From: Promethearchaeota archaeon
Lineage (GTDB): Archaea > Asgardarchaeota > Lokiarchaeia > Sigyniarchaeales > SOKP01
Direction of reading: 5' to 3'
Assembly: GCA_019894885.1 (NCBI GenBank)
Contig: JAGXNP010000009.1
Location: 1-38,549, forward strand
DNA: 38,549 bases
The notes under the pieces are model-generated. The model had not been told where the DNA came from, searched no databases, and saw only the letters and a list, made by a program, of their open reading frames with translations. Shown here one piece after another: positions 24,381 to 32,689 of the stretch. The stretch's first letter is position 1. Each line of letters opens with the position of its first letter. The translations under genes and the position numbers were made by a program.

Positions 24381-25109
24381 ATGAAAATCGACGATAAATT
24401 GTTAAAAAAATCGATTAACGCAGCTATCGAGTACTCTGTTATAAAAAAGGATGGATTTAAAGATAAGATTAGGAAATTTGATGAAACTATTGATTGCATT
24501 ATAAATCTGAAAGACCTTAATTTAAACGACCCTAAACAGAGGATAGACAAGGAAATATTACTTCCTCACAATATTATAACAAGAGATAAACCCAATGTAT
24601 GCGTAATAGCGTCAGATGAAATTCTATTAGAAGCACGAAACATAGGAATTGAAACGATTGATAACGATGGATTAATACAATTGAATAACGAGGAGAAAAA
24701 AGTAAAGAAGAAATTCGTGAAGAAATACGATTTCTTTATAGTTGAAGATAAAATGATGCCAAGTGTAGCGCGATATTTGGCCAGGTTTCTTGGACCATTA
24801 GGGAAGATGCCAAAACCATTTCCAAGTGGTTATGGTATTATTTCAAGTCCAGAGGATCTAAATGTAGCGATAGAACGATACCTGAAAATAATCAGAATTC
24901 AGCTGAAAAAACAACCGCTCATCCAAGTAAAAATAGGGAAAAAATCAATGGAGAATGATAGGGTCTTCGAAAATTTAAAAGCGGTAGTGGATTATATCGC
25001 TGATCAAATGCCCCATAGATATAACAATATAAAATCTATGTTTTTGAAAACAACCATGGGACATCCTATTAAGATTGACGAACAATTTTTAAAGAGTATA
25101 GAGGTGTGA
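24381..25109 (+). CDS. rpl1: Large-subunit ribosomal protein uL1
   Basis: 242 residues, L1-stalk protein. The central motif ARFLGPLGKMPKPFPSGYGI and the C-terminal IKSMFLKTTMGHPIKID are characteristic. The ATG follows GGGGGAGATG at the end of uL11. In some archaea and bacteria L1 represses its own operon by binding mRNA; I see no clear mimic of its rRNA site here. Confidence 0.95.
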   Translation: MKIDDKLLKKSINAAIEYSVIKKDGFKDKIRKFDETIDCIINLKDLNLNDPKQRIDKEILLPHNIITRDKPNVCVIASDEILLEARNIGIETIDNDGLIQLNNEEKKVKKKFVKKYDFFIVEDKMMPSVARYLARFLGPLGKMPKPFPSGYGIISSPEDLNVAIERYLKIIRIQLKKQPLIQVKIGKKSMENDRVFENLKAVVDYIADQMPHRYNNIKSMFLKTTMGHPIKIDEQFLKSIEV

Positions 25110-25113
25110 AACA

Positions 25114-26091
25114 GTGATAGGAAAACATGAAATACCTCAATGGAAGATGGATGAAGTTGAGCAATTAGTGAGTTTGTTTAAAGATTATAGTAATGTCGCT
25201 GTAATAGAGGTGGCAAAACTTAACGATAAGCAAATTCAAGAAATGCGTAAAATTTTAAGAGGAAAAGTAATCATAAGGATGTCAAAAAAGAGCCTTCAAC
25301 TTAGAGCGATCGATAAATATAGACAAGAATCTAAAAAGGAAGATCTAAATGAATTTGCTGAGAGAATTCCTGGACAAGCCGCATTATGTTTCACAGATCT
25401 GAATATCTTTGAGTTAAAAAAGATTTTTAATCAAAGCGAATGGATGGTTCCTGCTAAACCTAATGAAATTACACCCGTTGATATTTGGGTAAGAGCTGGT
25501 GACACAGGCTTACCCACTGGACAAGTTATTAGCGAATTAAACATGACTCTACGGCTTCCAACGAGAATTCAAAATGATACCATTTGGATTAGAGAAGATA
25601 CCCAAACGCATCAAGCAGGGGCTTTTGTTGATGTAAAACAAGCTGCCGTTTTAAAGAAGTTGGGAGTAAATCCAATTAAATCTCTTATAAAGATTCATTA
25701 CGCTTGGAGCGATGGTGAAATTATTCCAGAAGAAATACTATACATGGACTTAGAGCAGTTCCAAAAGGACTTAACTTCAGCATTTTTCTCTGCTCAGAAT
25801 TTAGCTTTAGAACTAGGTATTGTAGACAAAGAAACCATAAAACCAATGATTCAAAAAGCACATCGAGGAGCTCTTGGACTATTATTCGAATTACCCGTCT
25901 ATTTTGAGGATTTACGGGATGAGTATGTTCGAAAAGCTGTCTTAAATGCTAACGCTATAAACGCTATGGTTCTTGGTGGGGATCTACCAATTCCTAAAAC
26001 GGAAGATAAAAAAGAGAGTAAAGTAGATGAATCCGAAGATGAGGAAGATGAGGAAGATGAAGAAGTCGGTATCGGAGGATTATTTGGATAA
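25114..26091 (+). CDS. rpl10: Large-subunit ribosomal protein uL10 (P0)
   Basis: 325 residues, GTG start after GAGGTGTGAAACA. N-terminal rRNA-binding domain with AVIEVAKLNDKQIQEMRKILRGK, the archaeal/eukaryotic insertion domain (MVPAKPNEITPVDIWVRAGDTGLPTG), helical P1-binding spine, and an acidic C-terminus SEDEEDEEDEEVGIGGLFG that resembles the P1 tail and recruits translational GTPases. Confidence 0.95.
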   Translation: MIGKHEIPQWKMDEVEQLVSLFKDYSNVAVIEVAKLNDKQIQEMRKILRGKVIIRMSKKSLQLRAIDKYRQESKKEDLNEFAERIPGQAALCFTDLNIFELKKIFNQSEWMVPAKPNEITPVDIWVRAGDTGLPTGQVISELNMTLRLPTRIQNDTIWIREDTQTHQAGAFVDVKQAAVLKKLGVNPIKSLIKIHYAWSDGEIIPEEILYMDLEQFQKDLTSAFFSAQNLALELGIVDKETIKPMIQKAHRGALGLLFELPVYFEDLRDEYVRKAVLNANAINAMVLGGDLPIPKTEDKKESKVDESEDEEDEEDEEVGIGGLFG

Positions 26092-26168
26092 TTAAATAGA
26101 TTTTTTGATAAAATAAACTAACACTAATTTCAAAATTAATTGGATAAAATAAAAAAGAGGTTAAAAAA

Positions 26169-26468
26169 ATGGAAACAATATACGCTGCCTTAATATTGCA
26201 TAAAGCACAAAAAGATATCACTGAAGCCAACATTGAAAAAATATTAAAAGCTGCAAATGTAGATGTTGATAAAACCCAACTTACAAAAGTTGTAGCTGGG
26301 CTTAAAGAAGCTGACATTGAGACGATTATTAGTTCTGCTGCAGCTGCTCCCGTAATGGTCGCTCCTGCAACTTCTGCAGAACCTGCATCAGGTGCATCAA
26401 AGAAGGAAAAGAAAGAAGAAGAGGAAGAAGAGGAAGAGGAACCTACTGGTATTGGATCCTTATTCTAA
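26169..26468 (+). CDS. rpl12: Ribosomal stalk protein P1 (archaeal L12)
   Basis: 99 residues. N-terminal dimerisation domain METIYAALILHKAQKDITEANIEKILKAA, Ala/Pro-rich hinge, and acidic tail EEEEEEEEEPTGIGSLF that contacts elongation factors. GAGGT precedes the ATG by 8 bp. It lies 77 bp after uL10 and ends the operon; a long T-rich stretch follows. Confidence 0.95.
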   Translation: METIYAALILHKAQKDITEANIEKILKAANVDVDKTQLTKVVAGLKEADIETIISSAAAAPVMVAPATSAEPASGASKKEKKEEEEEEEEEPTGIGSLF

Positions 26469-26527
26469 TTCCAAAAAGCTAAGGCATATAAAGAAATTGA
26501 GTTAAATTTAATTTTGTAAGCAACTAA

Positions 26528-26561
26528 TTTATTTTTTTTTATTATTTTTTTTCTGCTTTTT
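26528..26561 (+). terminator. T-rich terminator of the stalk operon
   Basis: Runs of nine and eight T residues with further short T runs begin 60 bp after the P1 stop. Oligo-T tracts are sufficient for archaeal termination. No stable hairpin precedes them. Confidence 0.6.
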
Positions 26562-26735
26562 ATTTATTTAAGCACTATTTATTTGCTAGGAAATAAGTTA
26601 TTCTAGTTAAACCTACTCAGTCAAATCAAAAAGTTTTTTTAAAATTCAATTTTTTGTTTAATTACATTTCTCATTCGAGAAAATTTAATTTTACTTAAAA
26701 AGAATATACTCGCTAAAGTTTTAAACTGATGAACT

Positions 26736-28187
26736 ATGACCGGAAAATTCCTAAAATTCTTTACTCCATTCGTACGGGTAATGCCTGAACTTAAATCGCC
26801 GCAAAGAGAAGTAAGTTTCAAAGAAAAATTATTATGGACTATAGTGGCACTAGTAATTTATTTGATTATGTCAAACATTCCTCTTTTTGGGGTAAATGTT
26901 TCAGAGACAACAGACTATTATTATTGGTTAAGAGTTATATTGGCAAGCCAGCGAGGAACGCTTACAGAATTAGGAATTGGTCCAATAGTAACAGCTGGAT
27001 TAATTATGCAGTTATTGCTTGGTTCTAAAATTATTAAAGTTGATATGAGCGATCCCTACGATAGATCGATGTTTAGCGGTTCTCAAAAAGTTTTCGCGAT
27101 GTTTCTCACAATATTCAATATAGTTGCTTATATTCTTAATGGAGCTTTTGGAGATCTAACTATTACCAGCGGAACAATTGTATTTTTGCAGTTGTTTCTT
27201 GCTGGAATCGTTATCATCTTACTTGATGAATTATTGCAAAAAGGATGGGGGATTGGCAGCGGAGTCTCATTGTTTATCGCTGCGGGTGTCGCGGGTCAAG
27301 TCTTTTGGAATTTATTTAGCTTTATCGGAGCTGATGATGGTGTCGCTAGAGGTGTTATAGTAGGATTTTTCCAAGCATTAGCAGATCCAGATTACAATAT
27401 TGCAGAATTTATATTCAGAAGTAATAGACTACCATCTCTTTTTGGAGGTATTACTACACTAGCTATTTTTCTTATTGTAATATGGTTCGAGTCCACCCGG
27501 GTCGAAATTCCCTTGGCGTACAAGGGATATCGAGGTTTCAAGGGCAAATATCCGATGAAATTACTCTATGTCTCAAATATCCCCGTCATTTTGGTTAATG
27601 CATTATACGCTAATTTCCTATTTATTGGACAGATAATCGCAGGGCCTAATTCAGCTCTAAGAGGATCAGGCAATAATGTTCTGATAGATCTGATCGGCGT
27701 TTTCGATGATGTACCAGCTGGCGGATCAACAGGTAGCTATTTGATTCCAACTGGTGGTTTGCTTTATTACCTCACCCCACCTCAAGGTTTGGATCAGTTA
27801 CTGGCCGATCCATTAAGAGCTATTATATATCTTCTGTTCTTTATATTCCTCTGTGTGATGCTCGGCCGTGTATGGGTTGACGTCTCTGGGCTTGCCCCGC
27901 GTGATATAGCTCAGCAAATAATTGATTCTGGAATGCAAATTCCGGGATTTAGAAGTTCAGATAAAATCATTGAGCGGATTCTAAAGCGATATATCCCAAC
28001 ACTAGTGATAATGAACGGTATTATAATTGCAGTAATGAGTTTCTTCGCCGATTCTCTAGGGGCATTGACTTCAGGTACGGGACTATTGATAGCAATAGGA
28101 ATCATCCATCAGTACTCAGAGTCACTCGCGAAAGAAATGGCGGCGATGCAGTATCCGGGCATGCGGTCGTTCTTGGGTATGGATTAA
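26736..28187 (+). CDS. secY: Protein translocase subunit SecY
   Basis: 483-residue Sec61-alpha/SecY channel with about ten hydrophobic segments. SNIPLFGV, GIGPIVTAGLIMQLLLGSKII (TM2 plug region), the cytoplasmic loop YKGYRGFKGKYPMKLLYVSNIPVILVNALYANF, and ARDIAQQIIDSGMQIPGFRSSDKI are the characteristic motifs. The loop resembles the archaeal sequence. In many archaea secY sits at the end of the S10-spc ribosomal operon beside adk; here it follows the stalk operon after a 267-bp gap and has its own promoter region. No Shine-Dalgarno sequence is evident. Confidence 0.96.
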   Translation: MTGKFLKFFTPFVRVMPELKSPQREVSFKEKLLWTIVALVIYLIMSNIPLFGVNVSETTDYYYWLRVILASQRGTLTELGIGPIVTAGLIMQLLLGSKIIKVDMSDPYDRSMFSGSQKVFAMFLTIFNIVAYILNGAFGDLTITSGTIVFLQLFLAGIVIILLDELLQKGWGIGSGVSLFIAAGVAGQVFWNLFSFIGADDGVARGVIVGFFQALADPDYNIAEFIFRSNRLPSLFGGITTLAIFLIVIWFESTRVEIPLAYKGYRGFKGKYPMKLLYVSNIPVILVNALYANFLFIGQIIAGPNSALRGSGNNVLIDLIGVFDDVPAGGSTGSYLIPTGGLLYYLTPPQGLDQLLADPLRAIIYLLFFIFLCVMLGRVWVDVSGLAPRDIAQQIIDSGMQIPGFRSSDKIIERILKRYIPTLVIMNGIIIAVMSFFADSLGALTSGTGLLIAIGIIHQYSESLAKEMAAMQYPGMRSFLGMD

Positions 28188-28365
28188 TGGATATAAATTA
28201 AATCCTCTAAATTTTTAATTAATCTAGAGAGGACAAGAATCACCCATTCTTTTTATTGAAAAAAACCATAGAATTACACATCTTATAAAAAAGCGCAATT
28301 ATCGAGCAGATCCTTATAAAATTTGAACCCCAAATTTATAAGATGAGAATGAGAGGTGAATAAAA

Positions 28366-28578
28366 ATTACAATAGAATATCCAGAATATATAGTTTGTCC
28401 TAAGTGTGAAATTAAAATGAAAATTGATCATACTCATAAAAGAATCTCGCGTACAGATGGTATTATTAATATGGAATCTCCTGTGTGTGTGGTTGCTGGA
28501 AAAATAGAGGATAGATTTACTCTGGTAAGTATATCTAATAATTGTAAAGTAATACTTGGGATGAATTCAAGAGGTTAG
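28366..28578 (+). CDS. 70-residue CxxC protein between secY and the EMC3-like gene, ATT start
   Basis: Missed by the ORF track because it lacks a usual start codon. AGAGGTGA (ending 28359) is followed after 6 bp by ATT at 28366, and the frame then runs 70 codons to TAG. An in-frame TGA lies within the Shine-Dalgarno region, so translation cannot start further upstream. ATA at 28360 is in frame but too close. The protein begins ITIEYPEYIVCPKCEIKMKIDH and ends VSISNNCKVILGMNSRG. CPKC and two later cysteines could form a small metal site. Function unknown; position suggests co-expression with the membrane-insertion genes. Confidence 0.55.
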   Translation: MTIEYPEYIVCPKCEIKMKIDHTHKRISRTDGIINMESPVCVVAGKIEDRFTLVSISNNCKVILGMNSRG

Positions 28579-28701
28579 ATTGTGTATTAACTATAAAATT
28601 AATCCTTTAAAAGAATTTTTTTTTCATTTTTTAATCCTTGAATATTATTTGTTTTTCTGCTAAAAACTTTAATATATTATTAAAATTTCTTCTATATAAC
28701 T

Positions 28702-29376
28702 ATGCTTCTGTTATTATTACAGGAATCAAATGCTTTTCTAGATTGGATAAGCTACCCGCCGGGGTCCATGATTTTCATTATTTTAATGGCTACAACGACG
28801 GCTCTTATTAGTACTGGATTAACGAAATGGTTAGTTGACACTGGCGAGATAAATAGAAAACAAATCATTAAAAAAGCACACGACGAAGAGAAAGCCAAAA
28901 TTATAGATATAGCTGAGACTGACCCAGAAAAATACAGGAAAATGAGAAAGCGTTGGGAACGGTTAGATAGTATGATCAAACAATCGCAACAAAAAATGTC
29001 GTTAAAGCGTATGGTACCATCGTGCATTACTTTCGTTCCAATGATAGTTATATTTTCTATAGTAAGAGGTCTGTTTGGAGAATCCAATCCAGTTGCGTTA
29101 TCACCAATGAACGCTAACGACCTACCACTTATTGGATCCATGATGGCTGGTTGGACGAGTGGAAGTCCAGAATGGACAGCTCTTGTATATGGAGTGATTA
29201 GATCTATTGGGGTGAACGCCGGATGGATAAATTTTACTGCGTGGTATTTCCTCTGTAGCTTTGGAATTAACACCCTTATTCAGAGATTATTGAAACTACA
29301 AACCCAAGCACAGGGAGGAATGGAACAAATGATGGGTGGAAGTAAGGCAAAAGCAATGGAGTTTCCGGACGTTTAA
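28702..29376 (+). CDS. EMC3/TMCO1-like membrane protein insertase (DUF106)
   Basis: 224-residue member of the YidC/Oxa1 superfamily. TM1 spans about 19-42. A charged coiled coil follows (RKQIIKKAHDEEKAKI...KRWERLDSMIKQSQQKMSLKR), then TM2 (ITFVPMIVIFSIVRGLFG), a polar loop with MNANDLPLIG, and TM3 (NFTAWYFLCSFGINTLIQRLL), ending in QAQGGMEQMMGG. This is the archaeal DUF106 layout related to eukaryotic EMC3 and TMCO1, which insert tail-anchored and multipass proteins. Proximity to secY is the usual archaeal context. Confidence 0.9.
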   Translation: MLLLLLQESNAFLDWISYPPGSMIFIILMATTTALISTGLTKWLVDTGEINRKQIIKKAHDEEKAKIIDIAETDPEKYRKMRKRWERLDSMIKQSQQKMSLKRMVPSCITFVPMIVIFSIVRGLFGESNPVALSPMNANDLPLIGSMMAGWTSGSPEWTALVYGVIRSIGVNAGWINFTAWYFLCSFGINTLIQRLLKLQTQAQGGMEQMMGGSKAKAMEFPDV

Positions 29377-29403
29377 CTAGCCTCCAATCGAGTAAAATTA
29401 AAA

Positions 29404-29503
29404 CGCAGACAGAGGGATTCGAACCCTCGAGTGTTTTCACACACTGGCTTTCTGGTTAAGGTTACCACTCCAAGCCAGCGCCGTACCGCTTGGCTATATC
29501 TGC
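29404..29503 (-). tRNA. tRNA-Ser(GGA) with 18-nt intron
   Basis: Read on the minus strand: acceptor GCAGATA/TGTCTGC with G73, D-stem GCC/GGC, anticodon stem CTGGC/GCCAG, a class II variable arm GTGT-GAAA-ACAC, and T-arm GAGGG-TTCGAAT-CCCTC. The anticodon is GGA at 29469-29471. An intron of about 18 nt (29450-29467) after position 37 contains TGGT/ACCA, giving a compact bulge-helix-bulge. CCA is not encoded. Confidence 0.92.
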
Positions 29504-29538
29504 AAAAAAAAAAGATAACGACGCTTTTTAGCGACGTT
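29504..29538 (-). terminator. Hairpin plus T10 between eL14 and tRNA-Ser
   Basis: On the minus strand AACGTCGC-TAAAAA-GCGTCGTT forms a stem of eight positions with one mismatch. TTATC and ten T residues then follow, ending directly at the tRNA 5' end. It reads as an intrinsic-type terminator for the eL14 transcript. Confidence 0.5.
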
Positions 29539-29578
29539 TATTTATACTACTATATTTATTCTGTTTATTAATTTATTT

Positions 29579-29851
29579 TTATTTTATAGGAATGGAAACC
29601 CTTTCCTTTAACTTCTTCTCGAGTTTAGCCTTTTTAATAGCTTCCTCTAAATCGCTATGCTTTGCTCCTTTTTTAATATCGATCGTTTCGGATATGGGTT
29701 CGAGATGCTTATAATTAGCTCTTCGTCTCCTAACATTCAACCCATCAATTATAACATAATTTTTATCGATAATATCAACTACAACGCAATACTTTCCAGC
29801 TTCCCTTCCAGTTGTTTTGACGCAAACGCGTCCTATGTCATATACGCTCAT
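29579..29851 (-). CDS. rpl14e: Large-subunit ribosomal protein eL14
   Basis: 90 residues with a KOW-type start: YDIGRVCVKTTGREAGKYCVVVDIIDKNYVIIDG, followed by VRRRRANYKHLEPI and a charged C-terminal helix. It is an archaeal/eukaryotic ribosomal protein. TTGGTGA lies 8 bp before the ATG. It is third in the minus-strand set eL34-cmk-eL14, the usual archaeal order, though with a 124-bp gap after cmk. Confidence 0.94.
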   Translation of the reverse strand: MSVYDIGRVCVKTTGREAGKYCVVVDIIDKNYVIIDGLNVRRRRANYKHLEPISETIDIKKGAKHSDLEEAIKKAKLEKKLKERVSIPIK

Positions 29852-29975
29852 TTAATTTGTCACCAAATTAATATTATTAGCTTTATCTTTTCTGAATTTT
29901 TTAGCTATCAGAAAAGATATACTATTTTTAGTAAATTTAGGAATAATTTTAATAATAAATTTTTTACGATTTTTA

Positions 29976-30536
29976 TTAGAAATCGTTTTGCTTTATTTTT
30001 TCTAACTCTTTAAGGATTATTTGCAGCACTTCTTCGATTGACAAATTTTCTGTATCAATAATTAAATCGAAGAAATTAAGAATAAAGTCGTTATCACTTA
30101 AATCAATGTTATAGAGTTCATTAAAGCGTTTTAACTCAGATTCTTCCCTCAAAGTCGTTTCCTTTAATTTTGCATTATAGGAGCTCTGATCTCTGGCTGT
30201 CATTCTTTTTACGCGAATTTTCAGTGGGCAAGTTAAGTGAATTTTGAAATCCGCAATGGATTTTAACAAATGTCCACTTAATTGACTATCAATAATAATA
30301 CTGCCCTTTTTTGCCATTTCGACTACCTTTTTATCCAAGCTTTTGTCGATCTCTGGATTCTTCTCAACATAGTTAGTATATTCCTCCAATGTCATATCAT
30401 TTTCTTCTGCTAAATCCCGAAACGCCTGACCCGTTGAGTAATAGAGTATTCCAAGGTTTTCTGCTAATAATTTGGCAATTGTAGATTTTCCAGTTCCGTG
30501 TAATCCAGATATAGCAATTATCATTTTCTTAATCAC
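29976..30536 (-). CDS. cmk: Cytidylate kinase, archaeal type
   Basis: 186 residues. P-loop AISGLHGTGKSTIAKLLAE, then YSTGQAFRDLA, the core IIIDSQLSGHL, and RDQSSYNAKLKETTLREESELKRF in the lid/CMP-binding region, as in archaeal Cmk. The track start is GTG 30536; the ATG four codons later (MIIAISG) is equally possible. It is flanked by eL34 and eL14, the standard archaeal cluster. Confidence 0.93.
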   Translation of the reverse strand: MIKKMIIAISGLHGTGKSTIAKLLAENLGILYYSTGQAFRDLAEENDMTLEEYTNYVEKNPEIDKSLDKKVVEMAKKGSIIIDSQLSGHLLKSIADFKIHLTCPLKIRVKRMTARDQSSYNAKLKETTLREESELKRFNELYNIDLSDNDFILNFFDLIIDTENLSIEEVLQIILKELEKIKQNDF

Positions 30537-30608
30537 ATAACTGACAGTAACTATTATATGAAATAATAACTAGAAAATATTTAATATTAATGAAATTTCG
30601 AGAGTGAG

Positions 30609-30884
30609 TCATTCTGAAGGTTGCCAAACTGCTTCTTTGAGAAGAGTTTGTAAGCAATTAGCACAATACCTTCCGCTCTCGGGTCGATTTGCCCTTCTTG
30701 AAACGTGATTTGTTTTTGTCATTTTGGAGGGTCTTAATCTTGGTACGGCTTGAAGTGGTTTTTTACAGATAGCACACTCTGCCTTACTAGGTTTTTTTCT
30801 CCAATAATGAGTAACATTAAGGTTTCCCGGAGTTTTCAACTTTTTTCGTAGCTGAGCTTTCGATCTTAAACCTGGTCTTGGCAA
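30609..30884 (-). CDS. rpl34e: Large-subunit ribosomal protein eL34
   Basis: 91 residues: PRPGLRSKAQLRKKLKTPGN, a zinc ribbon CAICKKPL...CANCLQTL, and VPRLRPSKMTKT. This is the archaeal/eukaryotic eL34 pattern. The TTG start follows AAAGGTAATC at good spacing. It is first in the eL34-cmk-eL14 set. Confidence 0.94.
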   Translation of the reverse strand: MPRPGLRSKAQLRKKLKTPGNLNVTHYWRKKPSKAECAICKKPLQAVPRLRPSKMTKTNHVSRRANRPESGRYCANCLQTLLKEAVWQPSE

Positions 30885-30977
30885 GTAGATTACCTTTATT
30901 GTATCAATTACTTAAATTCGAAACTTTAGTTTCTATACTGTTAAAGCATGAAAAGTTAATTAATTTTATCATTTTTA

Positions 30978-31607
30978 TTAAAGCTCCAGATTCAACTTTC
31001 TTTTAAAATCATTAAACAATGCGTATAATTCGTCTGCGATCAAATCTCTATAGTTCTTATTTGTGCTAATTCTTCGATGGTTATGCTCATATTCTTGATA
31101 AATTTTTTGGAGCTTTACTTTACTTAATTCCAAACCTGGAAACTTGTTAAATTGATTTTTCAACTCAGTGAAAAGACCGAAGATTAAATCTTCGTCCTGA
31201 AAATCGTTCAATTTTAACGCATCCATAAGCGTTATAAACGAAGAAGTTATTTCAGAGGTGATTTTAGGGATTTCGAGAAATGAGGAACTCACCGATTTCG
31301 AGTATATTTCAGCAGGAAATTCAAGCGGGGATATTTTATTAATAATATCAATTGCTCGATAGTATTCATCTGCATAATTCATGCTTTTCAGCATTTCTGA
31401 AAGTATTAAATTATGTTTATTTAATGAGATATTAATTGTAAGTAAATCATTCGTAGCATTTTTTATTGATTTCTGAAAGAAATTATCTTTTAAACTACCA
31501 CCTTGATATTTTTGAGCTAAATTTAAAATTGTTTTAATTACAGCGAATATTTCGGATTCTAATTTAGATTTTATCTCTATATCATTTTTTCTGTGATTTT
31601 TCATCAT
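30978..31607 (-). CDS. Helical protein of unknown function
   Basis: 209 residues, not recognised. It is predicted almost entirely helical and has no membrane segment or enzymatic motif. It begins MMKNHRKNDIEIKSKLESE and ends with YRDLIADELYALFNDFKRKL, with a conserved-looking YEHNHRRIS before that. It follows the Yip1-like gene by 21 bp on the same strand, so the two are probably co-expressed, which would make it a possible soluble partner of that membrane protein. It could also be an unrelated structural protein. Confidence 0.6.
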   Translation of the reverse strand: MMKNHRKNDIEIKSKLESEIFAVIKTILNLAQKYQGGSLKDNFFQKSIKNATNDLLTINISLNKHNLILSEMLKSMNYADEYYRAIDIINKISPLEFPAEIYSKSVSSSFLEIPKITSEITSSFITLMDALKLNDFQDEDLIFGLFTELKNQFNKFPGLELSKVKLQKIYQEYEHNHRRISTNKNYRDLIADELYALFNDFKRKLNLEL

Positions 31608-31628
31608 CCAGGTCGTATTAATCTTTTA

Positions 31629-32537
31629 CTAAAAAATAAAAGTAGGGCGCAAGAAATAAAAGAGTACGGCAACAATTATCCCTATAATTATTGATGATAT
31701 TAACACTCGGAATGTGGATGAGTTGGATAATTCTCTAATAGAGAGAGAAATTAGAATGGGAACCCAGATAGCAATTGTTAACGCTTCAATTAGGTGTAGA
31801 ACAGTCCAAACTGGCGTAGCAAACAACGGAGCATTTAAAATTTCAAAAGAAGATATGTTTGGAATAGTGATGGTAGGTAATCCTATCAGAATTATCAGAA
31901 TCTCAATTGCGTTTACCAATAAATAGGGTGCAAACGCAGTAAGCATCATTTTGAATTTTGAAGCTTGTTGTTGATTTAATGTCCCTCCTTTATAGATGCT
32001 AAAAACGCTCATTTCAGCTGCGCTGTATTTCTCGGATTCATCTTCCTTATCTCCAAAACGAGATTCTAATCGTGCTGAAAAATCTACGGCAATGTTTGCT
32101 CCTTTGGAAAAAATCCAAATAAGAATAAATGCAAAAATGATATAAAACAAAAATCCAAATGCAAAAAACGCTATGAAAGCAGCCAAATCAATAAAAAACC
32201 TCCCAAATGTTAAGGGTGGTATTGAGATGATATTAATATGTGAAAAAAAAGCTAAACCCATTAATCCATACAACAACGCGTTAAATAACAGAATTTTCAT
32301 CCCCGGTGCGTCTTTCCTTTTGTGGTTAATGCTCCAAAAAGCTCTATTTGGTTTAGTAAATAACCACAGTATTGTAACATACCAACGAGCAGGAGAAGTG
32401 AAATCCTCTTCGATACGCTTAAAAATAGAAAAGTTTTCTATCCTTTCAATTCTAAGTCGTCTACCACAAAAAGCACATACGAATGAATCCATTCGGTTAT
32501 CGTTACCACATCTAGGGCATCTTGGCAATTTTAGCAC
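31629..32537 (-). CDS. Zinc-ribbon and Yip1-like multi-TM protein
   Basis: 302 residues. An N-terminal zinc ribbon, CPRCGNDNRMDSFVCAFCGRRLR (shown in part), is followed by a cytosolic stretch and LWLFTKPNRAFWSINHKRKDAPG, the entry motif of archaeal Yip1/YIF1-type membrane domains. About five hydrophobic segments follow, with a charged cytoplasmic loop RLESRFGDKEDESEKY between the third and fourth. Yip1 proteins in eukaryotes bind Rab GTPases on Golgi and ER membranes; archaeal members are uncharacterised. TATAAAAAAT about 20 bp before TTG 32528 suggests that codon, not GTG 32537, as a leaderless start. Confidence 0.68.
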   Translation of the reverse strand: MLKLPRCPRCGNDNRMDSFVCAFCGRRLRIERIENFSIFKRIEEDFTSPARWYVTILWLFTKPNRAFWSINHKRKDAPGMKILLFNALLYGLMGLAFFSHINIISIPPLTFGRFFIDLAAFIAFFAFGFLFYIIFAFILIWIFSKGANIAVDFSARLESRFGDKEDESEKYSAAEMSVFSIYKGGTLNQQQASKFKMMLTAFAPYLLVNAIEILIILIGLPTITIPNISSFEILNAPLFATPVWTVLHLIEALTIAIWVPILISLSIRELSNSSTFRVLISSIIIGIIVAVLFYFLRPTFIF

Positions 32538-32689
32538 TTCTAATTTTTTATACTAATCATATAACTATCATCATTTAAAAATTTCTTTTATGTAAGGTTT
32601 TTTTTGAATTTAAAGGTATTTTTAAATTAAATTCGAACACTTTTCGATTCGATAATATAAACTTATATTCATTTCGTATAAAGCCATTT

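Noticed and set aside
28752-29273. 173-aa minus-strand ORF
   Set aside because: It is the antisense shadow of the EMC3-like gene.
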